From Populus alba (lineage: Eukaryota; Streptophyta; Magnoliopsida; Malpighiales; Salicaceae), in assembly GCF_005239225.2 (NCBI RefSeq), contig NC_133295.1:4836001-4900000 (forward strand): 64,000 nt of DNA, read 5' to 3'. The translations under genes and the position numbers were made by a program. A model generated the notes under the pieces. That model saw nothing but the letters and a program-made list of their open reading frames with translations. It searched no databases and was not told where the DNA came from. This document shows, in pieces, positions 21,672 through 32,149 of this stretch; position 1 is the stretch's first letter, and the number at the start of each line of letters is the position of its first letter.

Positions 21672-21873
21672 TAAAGAGCGTATTTGGTAGTGTGGTAGCG
21701 GTTGATTTTCAAATAGCTTTTCGTGCCGAAATACATGCCAATGATGTTTTTTTATTTTTTAAAAATTATTTTTGACATCAGCACATCAAAACGATCCAAA
21801 AAGTACAAACCAAACTCAATTTTAGTAAAAAAAAAATTTAAAATTTAACGAAACGCAGTACCAAACGGAACTT
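21672..21873. repeat. MITE-like repeat, best-preserved copy
   Basis: The copy begins GAGCGTATTTGGTAGTGTGG and GTAGCGGTTG, contains TTTTTGACATCAGCACATCA and GATCCAAAAAGTACAAA, then A-runs, and ends AACGCAGTACCAAACGGAAC. The start and end (GTATTTGGTAG and CTACCAAACG-like TACCAAACGG) form short imperfect terminal inverted repeats. This copy was used to recognise the others in the window. Confidence 0.7.
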
Positions 21874-22013
21874 AAATTGTTCTTGCTTGACCAATGGAAA
21901 CCAAGGCCAAGTAATAATTAAATGAAACCAACGGAGCACTGGCGACTTCGCCTTTTGATCCTTTTTCATGGCCCCAAAGTCTTCGTTGACGAGACCAAGA
22001 ATGGGAACACAAC

Positions 22014-22015
<2 letters not shown>

Positions 22016-22044
<29 letters not shown>
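22016..22044 (+). repeat. Poly-T run
   Basis: About 28 consecutive T bases lie inside the duplicated block; the sister block has only eight at the matching place near 23246. It could be a retroposition tail or slippage. It makes a spurious minus-strand poly-Lys frame. Confidence 0.9.
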
Positions 22045-22764
22045 GTCGGCAAAAATGTTATTCAATAGTGATCATATAAAGAAAATCCTGTCAACTTGAG
22101 ATCATAGTGATCACATACTAGGTGTTTTTTTAACAGTGATTCCTAGTATGACGTCACCAAGCATTGCCTTATGGGAACACGACAGTATTGGTTTTTCCTA
22201 CAGGGACATCCTAGGTGTTTTTTAAATCAAAGACGAGAACTTCATTAATACATGTTGTAGCCAATAAGATAATGGCTATACAAGATGAGAAAAAAGAACA
22301 ATAAACATAATGCCTTACAAACAAAATTGGAACTAATCAAAACTTGAAACAAAGCCCTATATATTAACCCACAAAATCAAAATATAAACAAAACTAAATT
22401 CATGCAACTAAATATGTTTTTGATTGAACTCCTATTTTGGCCAAATAATATAAAATCACCCTGTAAGTATCACATAATCTCCAAGATATTATGGCTCTTG
22501 ATACATGTAATGGCATTATATAAATCTACCACAATTCAGCTTTTATAGAGTGCACAGAACAATCAATATTCAATTAAAAAAGTTTTTTGAATTGTCAAAA
22601 TCGTTGCCAAATTTTATTCCTTGACACCTCTATAACAAGAAAAAGACACAAAAAAAAACCCCTGCATGATTTTAGAAGTGGCTGATTATTCTTATTATGC
22701 AAAAAATTAATTAATTCTTGTAGTATTAAAAAAATCCCCTACATAATTTTTTAAGGGACTGGGC

Positions 22765-22915
22765 ATGCTGTTTTTTTGTGAGTTGAAAGCAGAACTATCA
22801 ATGGAATAGGATTGTTTGAATTGAAGGAGAGAAAGACTCTGGTGCTGAGCACACAAATGACAAGAAGAAGAAGAAGAAGAATAGTAATTTGAGGAGAGTG
22901 AGTGCTGAAAACGCG
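22765..22915 (-). pseudogene. RLP N-terminal fragment, decayed copy 2
   Basis: The minus strand contains a short frame reading LCAHQSLSLLQF-like sequence (CHLCAQHQSLSLLQFKQSYS) that matches the first cap region of the intact RLP (LCGHHQALSLLQFKQSFS). It is preceded by a run of AAG/CTT codons and is cut off within about 15 codons by unrelated sequence. Only this N-terminal scrap is left. Confidence 0.7.
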
Positions 22916-23589
22916 GAAATATTAATTTATGGAAAACATTGATATAATAAAGTTTTTATATTTTTTAAAAATTATTTTTGAGTGAGAATAATACCTCTTT
23001 CAAGATTTAAAGAGTAAAAATGATGAAAAACTGCAATATGCATTCCCATCACTATTCATATAGAAAGTAAGGCTCCTATCAACTTTCCTTCTTGGCCCAA
23101 AATTAGCTGTTGAGTGTGGATTGGAAACCGAGGCAAAGTAATAATTACATAAAACCGACAGAGCACTGGCGACTTTACCTTTCTATCCTTTTACATGACC
23201 CAAAAGTCTTCATTGACGAGACCAAGAATATGAACACAGCAATAGTTTTTTTTTATTGTCGGCAATATATTTTTGGTTGTTATTCATGCATAAACAGCAA
23301 TTTTTAAGAGCTCAATTATAAAGCTAAATTATAGAGAAAAGTCTGTCGACCTGAGATCATTAATGATGATGTTGGAAAAAGCCTGTCAGCTTAAGATCAT
23401 CAGTGATCATTAATGACGTCAGCTTGCATTGCCTTGGGTGTTTTTTTAAATCAAAGACGAGAACTTTATTAATATATGTTATAGCCAATAAGATAATGGC
23501 TGTACAAACAATAAACATATTCTTGCAACTATAATGCCTTACAAACAAAATAGGGACTAATAAAAACTTGAAAAAACACCCTATTAACC

Positions 23590-23830
23590 CACAAAATAAA
23601 AAAGAAAACTAAATTCATGCAACTAAATATGTTTTTGATTGAACTCCTGTTTTGGCCAAATGATCTGTAACCTTATTCTTTTCTCCAAGAATATGCATGT
23701 GTAAAGTTCATAGAAGAAAGGATACTACAAGCATTTGAAATGTCATTGAAATATAAATCAGGCTCTACAATCTACCACAATTCAGCCTTTATAGAGTGCA
23801 TAGAAACAATTAATATTCAATTAAAAAGTT
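23590..23830 (-). pseudogene. LINE-type RNase H remnant in the RLP flank duplication
   Basis: Read on the minus strand, a stretch such as EKNKVTDHLAKTGVQ resembles the 'N-x-VADHLAK-G' end of the RNase H-like domain found in plant non-LTR retrotransposons and related domesticated proteins. Upstream codons (AELW, IVEPDLYFND, SILSSMNFTHAYS) fit loosely with frame changes. The sister copy near 22390-22560 is more decayed. The assignment is tentative. Confidence 0.35.
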
Positions 23831-24016
23831 TTTTAATTGTCAAAATCCTAGCCACTTTTCATTCCGTAATAACTCTATAGCAAGAAAAGACACACAAAAA
23901 AATAATCCCCTATATGATTTTAGAAGTTGCTGATTATTCTTATTATGCAAAAATTTAATTAATTCTTATAGTATTAAAAATAATTAAATAATCATTTGAC
24001 AAATTTTGATCATGCT

Positions 24017-24235
24017 TTATTTCGTAATTAATTTGTTGAGGTGGAGACCTACTACAGTTATTGTTTGACAAATATTCAGTTTGCAAATTGAAGAAGATAT
24101 TTCACCTGTCAATTTACTATTGGATGCAAGAAAAAAGATTTCCAGGTTCTCTTGTTTGAAAACCAAACTTAGGATTGTACCATACAGGAGATTGTTACTC
24201 AAATCAAGGCAACTCAATCAATTATGTTAGAATTA
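24017..24235 (-). pseudogene. RLP leucine-rich-repeat fragment
   Basis: The minus-strand frame contains LDLSNNLLYGTILSLVFKQE followed by LASNSKLTGEISSSICKL. It aligns to two consecutive LRRs of the intact gene (LDLSNNQFHGPVPSSIFNQE and LASNNKLTGEISYSICKL). It breaks off on both sides and is an isolated internal exon piece left from a deleted RLP copy. Confidence 0.8.
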
Positions 24236-24351
24236 ACTTACATTACCTGTGAATTGATTAATTTGTGTCTCTAAAACCATCTTTTGAATACCATTTTAAT
24301 TAATTTAAGAACTGTTTTTTAATAAAAAAAAACTTAAAATATGAGATTACA

Positions 24352-24643
24352 TATCAAAAAAACCATCTTAACCCAATAGCTTAAACTCTTAGGTAAGGTC
24401 CTGAGATATAATTTATATTATTCTCTAACACATCCTCTCAAGTAAAAACCCTTTGGGCTTGAAACTTGCACACGCCCACATTACCTTGTGCTTATTTTTT
24501 ATTAAATAAATGAGGATGGTGAGATTCGAACTCGTGACCACTTGGTCATCAAGGCTCTGATACCATGTCAAAGAATCATCTCAACCCAATAGTTTAAGCT
24601 TTTAGGTAAGATTTTAGAATATAATTTATATTATTCTCTAACG
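24352..24643 (-). mobile_element. TRIM element (miniature LTR retrotransposon)
   Basis: Two direct repeats of 78-79 bases (24352-24430 and 24566-24643) share CCCAATAG.TTAA.CT.TTAGGTAAG and end TTATATTATTCTCTAAC. Directly inside the right repeat, at 24553-24565, the minus strand reads TGGTATCAGAGCC, the standard plant primer-binding site complementary to initiator Met tRNA. Read on the minus strand the LTRs start TGTTAGAGAATAA and end TTTGACA. The internal region is only 135 bases and has no coding capacity. This is the TRIM layout; TSDs are imperfect (TTACA versus TTATG). Confidence 0.8.
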
Positions 24644-24777
24644 TTATGTACCCAGATAATTAAAAATAAAAAATTGATAAAGAAAGTCATATTCACCATA
24701 TTTTGTTCACTCCAATCTAATTATATTCACAGTTGTACACCAATAAATTCATTGAGTGAATGTAGTCTGTCGATACA
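24644..24777. other. Short spacer between TRIM and Tat-B LTR
   Basis: Nothing recognised. No primer-binding site follows the LTR end at 24778 in the minus direction, so that LTR is a 3' or solo LTR. Confidence 0.4.
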
Positions 24778-26893
24778 CGACGTCGAGCGACGGCTCCACT
24801 TTTTGTTTATTTGACAAAAAGATTTTTTTTTATTAGGGGAAATGAAGAATTTATTGGAGTCGCCATCTAGTAATACGAGGGAACTAGAAATCCCAAATTA
24901 GACACTGGTCACAGAGATTCGGGTACTGGGTTAATTATGATTAAGGAAAGGTAGACACCACCCTTAAAACATCCTTTCAAGAGAAAGGTTACCCTTACTT
25001 GTGTGTTTTTATATTTGATTCAAATGCTATTATATTTTGAGCTTATTTGCAATTTTGTTTTTTTTTTTAAATAGTTAACGTCTGAGTTAACTAGGATTTG
25101 TCTAAAATATCGACGTTTAACCCTAAAAAGGAGAATTGCGTCTGAGTTACCAAAAAGAAATTATGGACATAATCCATATTTGGTATTTAAATACTCTTGA
25201 TATTGGTCCTTTTATGTAAAAAGAGACGTGTCGACAAACAACGTTTGTAGGAGATGTGTCAAAAAAATGGATGACATCCATTCATAAAAATAGATGGCTC
25301 GTCTAAAATATTAACGTTTAACCCTAAAAAGGAGAAGTACGTCTGAGTTACCAAAGAAAAATTATGGACATAACCCATATTTGGTATTTAAACTTTTGAC
25401 GTCGGTCCTTTTCTGTAAAAAGAGACGTGTCGACAAACAATATTCATTTATAAAAAAAAAAAATTATTCTGATATCGTTGAGAAATAGGTATAACCATAT
25501 TCGAGAATTGGGCTTTGGACCCACGAACGATAACATGATAGGATGGGTGTTGGACCCGCGTTGTTATTCCTTTTATACTTGTTTTTGGTTTTTTTGTTTT
25601 ACAACATGCAAGAAAATTTACAAATACTTGTATATAAAAATAAAATAAAAACTATTAGGAATCTCAAAAAATTACCTGAGTGCCACTGTATAGGTAAAAG
25701 ACTGAAATACCCATGAATTTCTCAAAAAATTATGAAAATACCCCTGGTGGCGCGTGTGGCCCACTCGCGGTTACTGTTGGAGGCAGCGGAATTTTCCGGC
25801 GAGATTTCCAGCCAATGAATGGTTGATTCTGGTAGATCTGAGGGAGAGGATTCTGATGAAGGTGGTTTCGACAGCCATTGATGGCTGATGAGGGAGAAGC
25901 GTCGGTTTGAAGCTTCGGGTGGCCGACGAAATCGCGGTTGTTTTTCGGCTAGATGAGGCGGCGAAAACACTGAAAAAACCCAGGGTTTTGCTTTATAGCA
26001 GGGTAGTAACCTTTTTATGGTGGTTCAGAAGCTTCACACGGCCGGAAATGGGAGATCGGATGAGAGAGAGAGAATCGCCGGTGAGAGGAGAGAGAGGCTT
26101 CGAGATTGTGCTACAGTGTGAACGCGAGCATGGTGTACCAGCACAGCTGGAGGGTGTGAGCCGTTGGATCGCGGATGAACCGATCCTTTAGCTGTGATTG
26201 GCTTGATCTGCAAGTTGATCGGACGGTCCAGATGAGTTGAGATTTGATCTAGTGTGGTGCGGTGCACCGAAATCTCGATACACCGGGTGACTTGGCACGA
26301 CAGGATCAAAAGGCAGATTATTTCAAAGGCTGAGATGGATTTGGGTTTTAATCTAGTGTGGTAAACCCTATTGTATCCTATTAAATCAAAGATTCAGAAC
26401 TAACACTATTAGATCGAATGGTTATGATATTTTTGGTATTTTTCAAATTGTTTTTAATAAAAAACAATATTTTACTCGCATCAAGAAAAACTAAAAAAAA
26501 ATTCAAACAGTGATGCTCTCTTTTCTTTCTTTCTTTCTTTCTTTTTCCGCCTTCCTCCCTCTGGTGTCGTGGCTATTTATAGCCAATGAGCAGTGACAAC
26601 CTATTTATTTCAAAGGAAAAAAAATGCATTGCACAACTAACCCACCTACTATAATAAATTCCTGTATTATTAATTTTGTTTTATTATATATAATAATAAA
26701 TATTTATATGGGTAAAACTAAAAAAACTTAAATCAGTATTAGAAAAAGCCTGTTTCAACCGCTAAAAAAAAAATTTAATTACTAAAAATTGTATTGGAAC
26801 ACAAAAAAAAACATTTGATGGGTATCAACCCGATGAACCGTGTTTTGACAGAAAAATGATGGTTTTGACCCGAAACAGAATGAAAACTCATTT
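24778..26893 (-). mobile_element. Long gypsy LTR, family Tat-B, minus copy
   Basis: Reading on the minus strand, the LTR ends in GTCGTGTATCGACA at 24778, the same end found next to a primer-binding site at 48540. It matches the plus copy at 14009-17280 in inverted orientation, including a CTATAAATAGCCACGACACC TATA region near 26565-26585, a (CTTT)n tract near 26518-26542 and the two 200-bp internal units. Its first ~500 bases are missing: it starts abruptly at about 26893 against an ORF1 fragment. A TGGCGACTCC motif lies at 24856-24865 within it. Frames here (25722-26309) are leader sequence, not genes. Confidence 0.8.
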
Positions 26894-27393
26894 TCAGCAT
26901 TTTTCTTCATTAGAGCTTCAATAACCTTCCATTTAAAACCCCCCTCGACGACTCTACATTGGTTGATCTTTCCCAGGCCTAATAAACTAACTACCTCCAA
27001 AGCTGTGTCCTCAAATCTTCGCCGGCGGTAGATCCTGTGGTTTTTGTTTGGAAAATCTAGAATCCTCTCGTATTCCTCCAAGGTCGGTGTCATGTCGATG
27101 TTCCCGAAGGTAAAATAGCGATAACTAGGATCCCAAAACTTCAGTAGGGCTTTGATTGATGATGCTTGTATGGGCAACCTCATTAGCTGTGCAATCCTCC
27201 CATATTGCCTTTCAAAAAGAGTCTCTTCAACATATTCCATGATAGACAATAACTTCCCCAAGTCATTTACCATGTGATTTATCTTGGTAATGCAAGGTAA
27301 CCCACTAGCATCGATTCTTGGACATTTTCCTTGAGCTACCTGAGCCAACTCAGATTCTTGCCCAAATTCTTGGAAAGAAAGGCACTTAGTCAT
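26894..27393 (-). pseudogene. Tat/Ogre ORF1 N-terminal fragment
   Basis: From the ATG at 27393 the frame is open for about 165 residues of element sequence and then runs into LTR sequence at about 26893. The phrase FGNIDMTPTLEEYERILDFP, preceded by LLKFWDPSYR, matches the plant mobile-domain-like (DUF7745-type) ORF1 that Ogre/Tat elements carry upstream of gag. The same region is present in decayed form near 47650 (MDMTPTIEEYDSLLD). The protein's role in the element is not established. The truncation makes it non-functional. Confidence 0.7.
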
Positions 27394-27909
27394 GATTTCA
27401 GCTCAAAACCTGGATTGATGAATTTAACATTATTAATCATGATGCAAATGAAAGTAAGATAAATAACCTAAGGACAAGCTCTATTTATTAAGTGAGAATG
27501 GGTAGGTTTTCTATCTGGTCTTGAAAGGGTCCCATATCTGCCCAGTGACGTTCATCGTAAAGACAATATGGGGGCGTTGCAATGAACAGTTAAGGCACGT
27601 ATGCCCACCATTGCCAAGCAGGCACTCAGATATGAGTTGAGTGTTTCACGCATATGAACCCTGACCAATAATCCTAGGGCAAATCGTTAATTCCCCACTT
27701 AACTTAAGGCTTGTGTGTGCTTCTTAAAATCAAAGTAAGTGATGCATGAGACACTTTTATACAATGCGTGAACATTATGCGTAAAAAATAAAAAAAAAGA
27801 TACACAAATAACAAAACAAAAGAGATATTAACAATAAACACCCGAAAACACAAACAAATCAGACAAAAACAAAGTTTAGTCTACAAGGACCCTATTGGAG
27901 TCGTCATTC
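27394..27909 (-). other. Tat-A leader between LTR and ORF1
   Basis: The stretch includes a degraded primer-binding-like GACGACTCCAATAGGG (minus strand, about 27891-27906) immediately after the LTR end, then untranslated sequence with a 'GGTCTTGAAAGGGTCC'-like phrase that recurs in the plus-strand element near 51820. No other gene is visible. Confidence 0.5.
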
Positions 27910-30148
27910 TGTCCCACGAAAATCGAGTATTTTAATACGGTATAAAAATCCAAACCAATATTAAGCCATTTTTTATAAAAATATGAAGGAAAATCAACAA
28001 TATTTTTTTAAGGATTTTTCAGAATTTTTGAAAGCAAAACATTTTTTTTTATTTTTTTTTATGTTTTGACGAAAACCGGGTATTTTAATACTGGATTTAT
28101 ATCTTTACGGTATAAAAATACAAACCAATATTAAGAAATTTTGATAAAAATATGCAGGAAAATCAACAATATTTTTCAAGGATTTTTTCAGAATTTTTTA
28201 AATTTTTTTTGGATATATATCAATATATATAAATAATATAAAAATATTATAATAAATAATATATAATATTAGGGGGCTGGGCTTGTCCGGCCCAACTAAC
28301 TAGGCCGGACTCAGCCCGTAAGGGTTGGGCTGGACCCGGCCCAAAAGGGGTGGGGCCGATCTCGGCCCAACAAGACTTCCCTTTTTAGTCTAGGTCAGAC
28401 CCGGCCCAGACAGCAGGTGTGGGACAAAACCAACCTGGCCCAGAAACAAAATGAATGGGCGAGAACCATTTTGGCCCAAAACAAACCATTAACGCTGGGC
28501 CAGCATCAATCTGGCCCACCAACAAAGATGGCGGGGGGGATTATTTCCCCCCATCCTCCTGCATGCAGAACGATATTCGTTCTACATGCAGGAGCAAGAA
28601 CTACGACCACCAACAGAAAACGATGAGAGGGGAAAAAGGATTACCTGGCATGAAGGGGGGTGTTGCCTTGCTAGTCGGATTGCTTCGATGGCGGTGCTGC
28701 GGTAGAGGCCGGTGACTGTGTCGTGGCTCACGGATGGCGGCTCCAAAAAGTAATGTTACGATTTCAAGCGGTGGAGAAAGAGGCTCCTCCTCTTCCCTTC
28801 TCCTCCGTTCTCCTTCTCTTCTTCTGTTGTGTTTCCTTTTATTCTGATTTAAATGATATTTCTTTCCAAGACCCAACCTCATTCGGTGTCGGTTTCGTTT
28901 TTCCTCAACCCTCACGGTCCACTCTCCTTTACCTATCACTGTCCCTCTCGGTTTGTTTCTCCTCTCTTTCAGTTTGTTTTCCCTTTCCTCTAACCCTCAC
29001 AGTCCCTCTCCTGTTTATAGCTTTCCGGTTTTCTTTCCCCCTTTTTTTTTGGTTTGTTCTCTCCTCTCCTCTCTTCAATTTCTTCCCTTTTTCTTTTCCT
29101 CTCCTTTATCTTTTCCCACGTGCTGGCGTTGGAGGGGGTATTTATAGGGCAATAGGGAGTGGAGGCGTCCCTATTGCCGCCCTATGGTAGCGCATGGGGA
29201 GCGGGGCTTTGTTGCCCTACCATAGCGTCGCGTTGGCTGGCAGGGCGTGACTCCCTTGGTGCATCATCATGATAGTGTGTGGGGTTTCGGGAGGTGGCAG
29301 GCATGTGGCGTGTTGGGTTCAACAAGGAAAGAAGAAAAAACTGCCTTCCCCTGCTGCACGTCCAGGGGAAGGAGAAAAGGGAACAGTGTCGTTCAAAACG
29401 ACATTGTTCTGCTCTCCTTTTTTTTTTTTTTTAACATGAAACGACGTCGTTTTATACAGAACGTGTCGTTTCATTTAAAGGTGGCGCCAACATTTGTTTT
29501 CCAAATCAGTCCTTAATTTATCATTTGTTCTTTTAACTCCTCACAATGTAATTTTGATTTTAAGAATTAATTCAATTGCATCCCTGCCAATTTCAGTCTC
29601 CACCCTTATAGTTGGCCGCGTTTTTCACTTCAGTTCTTGGCCATGGATTTATGCAATTGGACCCTCAATTAATCAATATACTTCCAATTTCTTCAATTTG
29701 GCCCCTCATTTTGTTAATTACAGCCCCTATATTTACGCTCCTTTTCCAATTTGGTCCTTGGTTTCGGATTTCCTTAATTAAGTCCTTAATTGGCTATTAA
29801 ACTTCAATATTTATGCAATTAAGCCCCTGATTTGACCAAATCAACCCTCAAAAATTATAATTTAACCCCAGAACTTTAATTTCTTTAAATTAAAGCCCAA
29901 ATTGACATAAAAATCAATTTTTCTTGCAATTAAACCTTCTATAAATTCAATTAAACCTTCAATAAAATCCAATTGAGTCCATAAACCTCCAATTTTAGAC
30001 TTTTCTCTTCAAATTGAATTTTCTTTTCCAACAGGGCTCTCATCATTCAGGGATATACTATCAAAATTTTAATCTTTGTATTTTTATCCTCCTTAATCAA
30101 TTTTTTTTTATTATTTGCTGAGCGCTCTCGTCTCCTATTATTTATTTA

Positions 30149-30180
<32 letters not shown>

Positions 30181-30208
30181 TGTGAGGACCCAAAAATAGG
30201 TTACAACA
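27910..30208 (-). mobile_element. Long gypsy LTR, family Tat-A, minus copy
   Basis: The LTR starts TGTTGTAACCTATTTTTGGG at 30208 and ends CGTGGGACA at 27910 on the minus strand. Its layout matches the plus copy at 48615-51508: an 'AATTAA'-rich first third, a palindromic AAACGACGTCGTTT (29439-29452), a TATAAATA box (29139-29146), a pyrimidine/GC-rich leader, a GCATGCAG-containing part and a GGCCCAGCCC/CCGGCCCA-rich block near 28265-28520. Frames at 28417-29516 fall in this leader and are not genes. Confidence 0.75.
29139..29146 (-). promoter_or_regulatory. TATA box of the Tat-A LTR, minus copy
   Basis: TATAAATA on the minus strand lies in the middle of the LTR, about 300 bases downstream of the AAACGACGTCGTTT palindrome, as in the plus copy (50041). 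Confidence 0.55.
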
Positions 30209-31970
30209 AACACAATCAGCATTAAACAGACTCTAAAAACTAACATCAAGAGAGAGCATGGTTAGCTATTGAGACGAATCTAAGCCCACTGCCGTGTAAC
30301 ACGGACAACACATCTAATATAAACTATTAAAAAAACTGAAATAAACAACAACAACAACAATGATTTGTGTAAACAACATGTCAAATAATAGCTTAGCAGA
30401 ACTGGATCTACTTAGGCTATTCTTTTAAAGGGCATTGAGCTTGGAAATGAGCTAAACTCATATTATTTGGAATTGATATTTTGTCAAGCTTAGAATAATT
30501 TGAATATGAACATAAACTTCACTCATACTCAAACATTAAATTATCACCCTACTTTTAAACCTTCTAAAAAATATATACTTAGGCTCAAAATTATTTTTTC
30601 AAAATATGATGTGCAGCAAGTCTATGTGTTTATAGATATAGTCTGTACTCCTTCGCAGCTCGTCTGATGGAAACTGTATGTTCTTGGGGACTTTCACCCT
30701 TCTATGCCTTGTTGGCTTATAATCTTAATAGTAATAAGAATTTCTAATTATGCTTGAAGGATAAATCTGGAATTATATTCATAATTCATTTTTAATTCTA
30801 TTCAGAATCAAGGCATTAATTTGTAATTTTTTTAAAAGTTCAGGGACTAAACTACATCGAAGGAAGCTAAAGGAAACTGACTTCTTTAATTTTTCTCACT
30901 GCTGGGAGAAGCACTAAGGAAGCTTTATGTATGGAGGGTGAAACATCCTTAGCTGAATGCTGACCGACCACATTTTAAACATAAGACCATAGGTCATTTG
31001 GTGTTTTTATGTAGAAATTTATTTTTAAAGTATTTTTTATTTAAAAATATATTGAATAATATGTATTTTTATTTTTAAAATTTTTTTAACACCAACACTT
31101 TAAAAACAATTTTAAAATATCAAAAAAATTAATCTGAAGCAAATAATATTTAAATTTTTTTAAAAACAGGGTTGGACTGTAATATTAAATAAACTAATAA
31201 ATAAGAGTGAGTGTTGAAAATACAGCAATATTAATTTGTGGAAATCATTGATATACTGATAAATTGAGTGAGAATAATACTTCTTTCAGGATTTAAAAAT
31301 AAAAACAAAAAAGCAAAAATAAAAAACTGCAATATGTATTCCCATCACTATTTACAGAAAGTAAGGCTCTATGACCCGAAAGTCTTCATTGACGAGACTA
31401 TATGTACATGAACGACAGTATTTGATTTCCTAATTACTGTTTACAGGTTGCTGATTTTCTTAAATTAATTCATTCTTGTAGTGTTAAAAATAATTAAATA
31501 TTTATTTGACAAATCTTGATCATGTTTAATTTAGTAATATTTTGTTTTTTTTTTTAATACTTCTCTTTCTTACCAGTCTTTCAATTTATATACTTTAATT
31601 TAGTAATATTTTTTTTTAAAACACTTCTCTTTCTATCAATCTTTCAATTTATATACTTTGATTTTTTATTTTTTCTATTTTAAATAAAAAATAGATAAAA
31701 TTATAGTATGAAATATATAAAAATTATAAGTTATAAATCCAATTAAAAATATAGAGATTAAATGTTTAGTTTATAAAACCATTAGGACTAAGTTATCATT
31801 AACCCAAAATAAAAAGAAATTTATGCAGATGTCAATTGGAACTTGCATGTCGGAGATAACATCTACGACTTCTCTAATAGAGAAAGACTTTTATGTCATC
31901 AATTTCATGCAAAAAAAAAAAAAAAAGTCAATTTGCACAATCACAAATAACTAGTTTTTCAACATCAAAA
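30209..31970. other. Eroded upstream flank of a lost RLP copy
   Basis: About 30880-30990 repeats the RLP 5' flank (TGAAACATCCTTA.CTG and TGCTGA.C.GACCA.ATTTTAAA, as at 21000-21050), and 31375-31420 repeats the GTCTTCATTGACGAGAC phrase. Positions 31480-31830 match 33530-33720 (for example ATTTGACAA.T.TTGATCA and AAAAGAAATTTATGC). No RLP coding sequence is left here. A poly-A run lies at 31910-31926. The first 600 bases are not recognised. Confidence 0.55.
30992..31172. repeat. MITE-like AT-rich repeat, copy 6
   Basis: Starts near TTGGTGTTTTTATGTAGAAA, includes TTTTTTTAACACCAACACTTTAAAA and ends with A/T runs near AAAAACAGGGTTGGACTG. It is inserted within the eroded RLP flank. Confidence 0.45.
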
Positions 31971-32149
31971 CACAATTTACATAAACAACATATAACATAT
32001 TTAATCGTAAATAAAAAATTTAGACTGGCGATTAACACAACATAAAATTTTATAAAAAAAATTAAACTAACTATACATCTATTCAAAATTTTCATAGCAT
32101 ATAATAACATGTAACTATATCTAATAATCTATCTAGCTCATAGAAAGGT

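Larger units (their letters stand above)
21880..24000. repeat. Tandem duplication of RLP flank (~1.22-kb unit)
   Basis: Two blocks repeat the same landmarks in order: a GAGCACTGGCGACTT phrase (about 21932 and 23162), an AAAGTCTTC.TTGACGAGACC phrase (about 21973 and 23201), AAATCAAAGACGAGAAC (22224 and 23448) and AACTAAATATGTTTTTGATTG (about 22410 and 23620). The offset is about 1.22 kb. Short forms of the 'CTTCATTGACGAG' phrase also appear near 31385 and 33465, so the block is one of at least four related upstream regions. Confidence 0.8.

Noticed and set aside
21838..22065. 75-codon minus-strand frame starting with poly-Lys
   Set aside because: The Lys run is the 28-base poly-T tract; the rest matches the duplicated RLP flank and is not kept open in the sister copy at 23.1-23.3 kb.
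24480..24570. tRNA-like gene suggested by 'GATTCGAACTCGTGACC'
   Set aside because: The phrase resembles a B-box/T-loop, but no A-box or cloverleaf fits around it. The neighbourhood is the interior of a TRIM element beside its primer-binding site.
28417..29516. Several 60-155-codon frames, including Pro/Phe/Ser-rich ones
   Set aside because: They fall in the CT-rich leader and GC-rich block of the Tat-A LTR. Corresponding frames in the plus copy (49946-50746) are not conserved.
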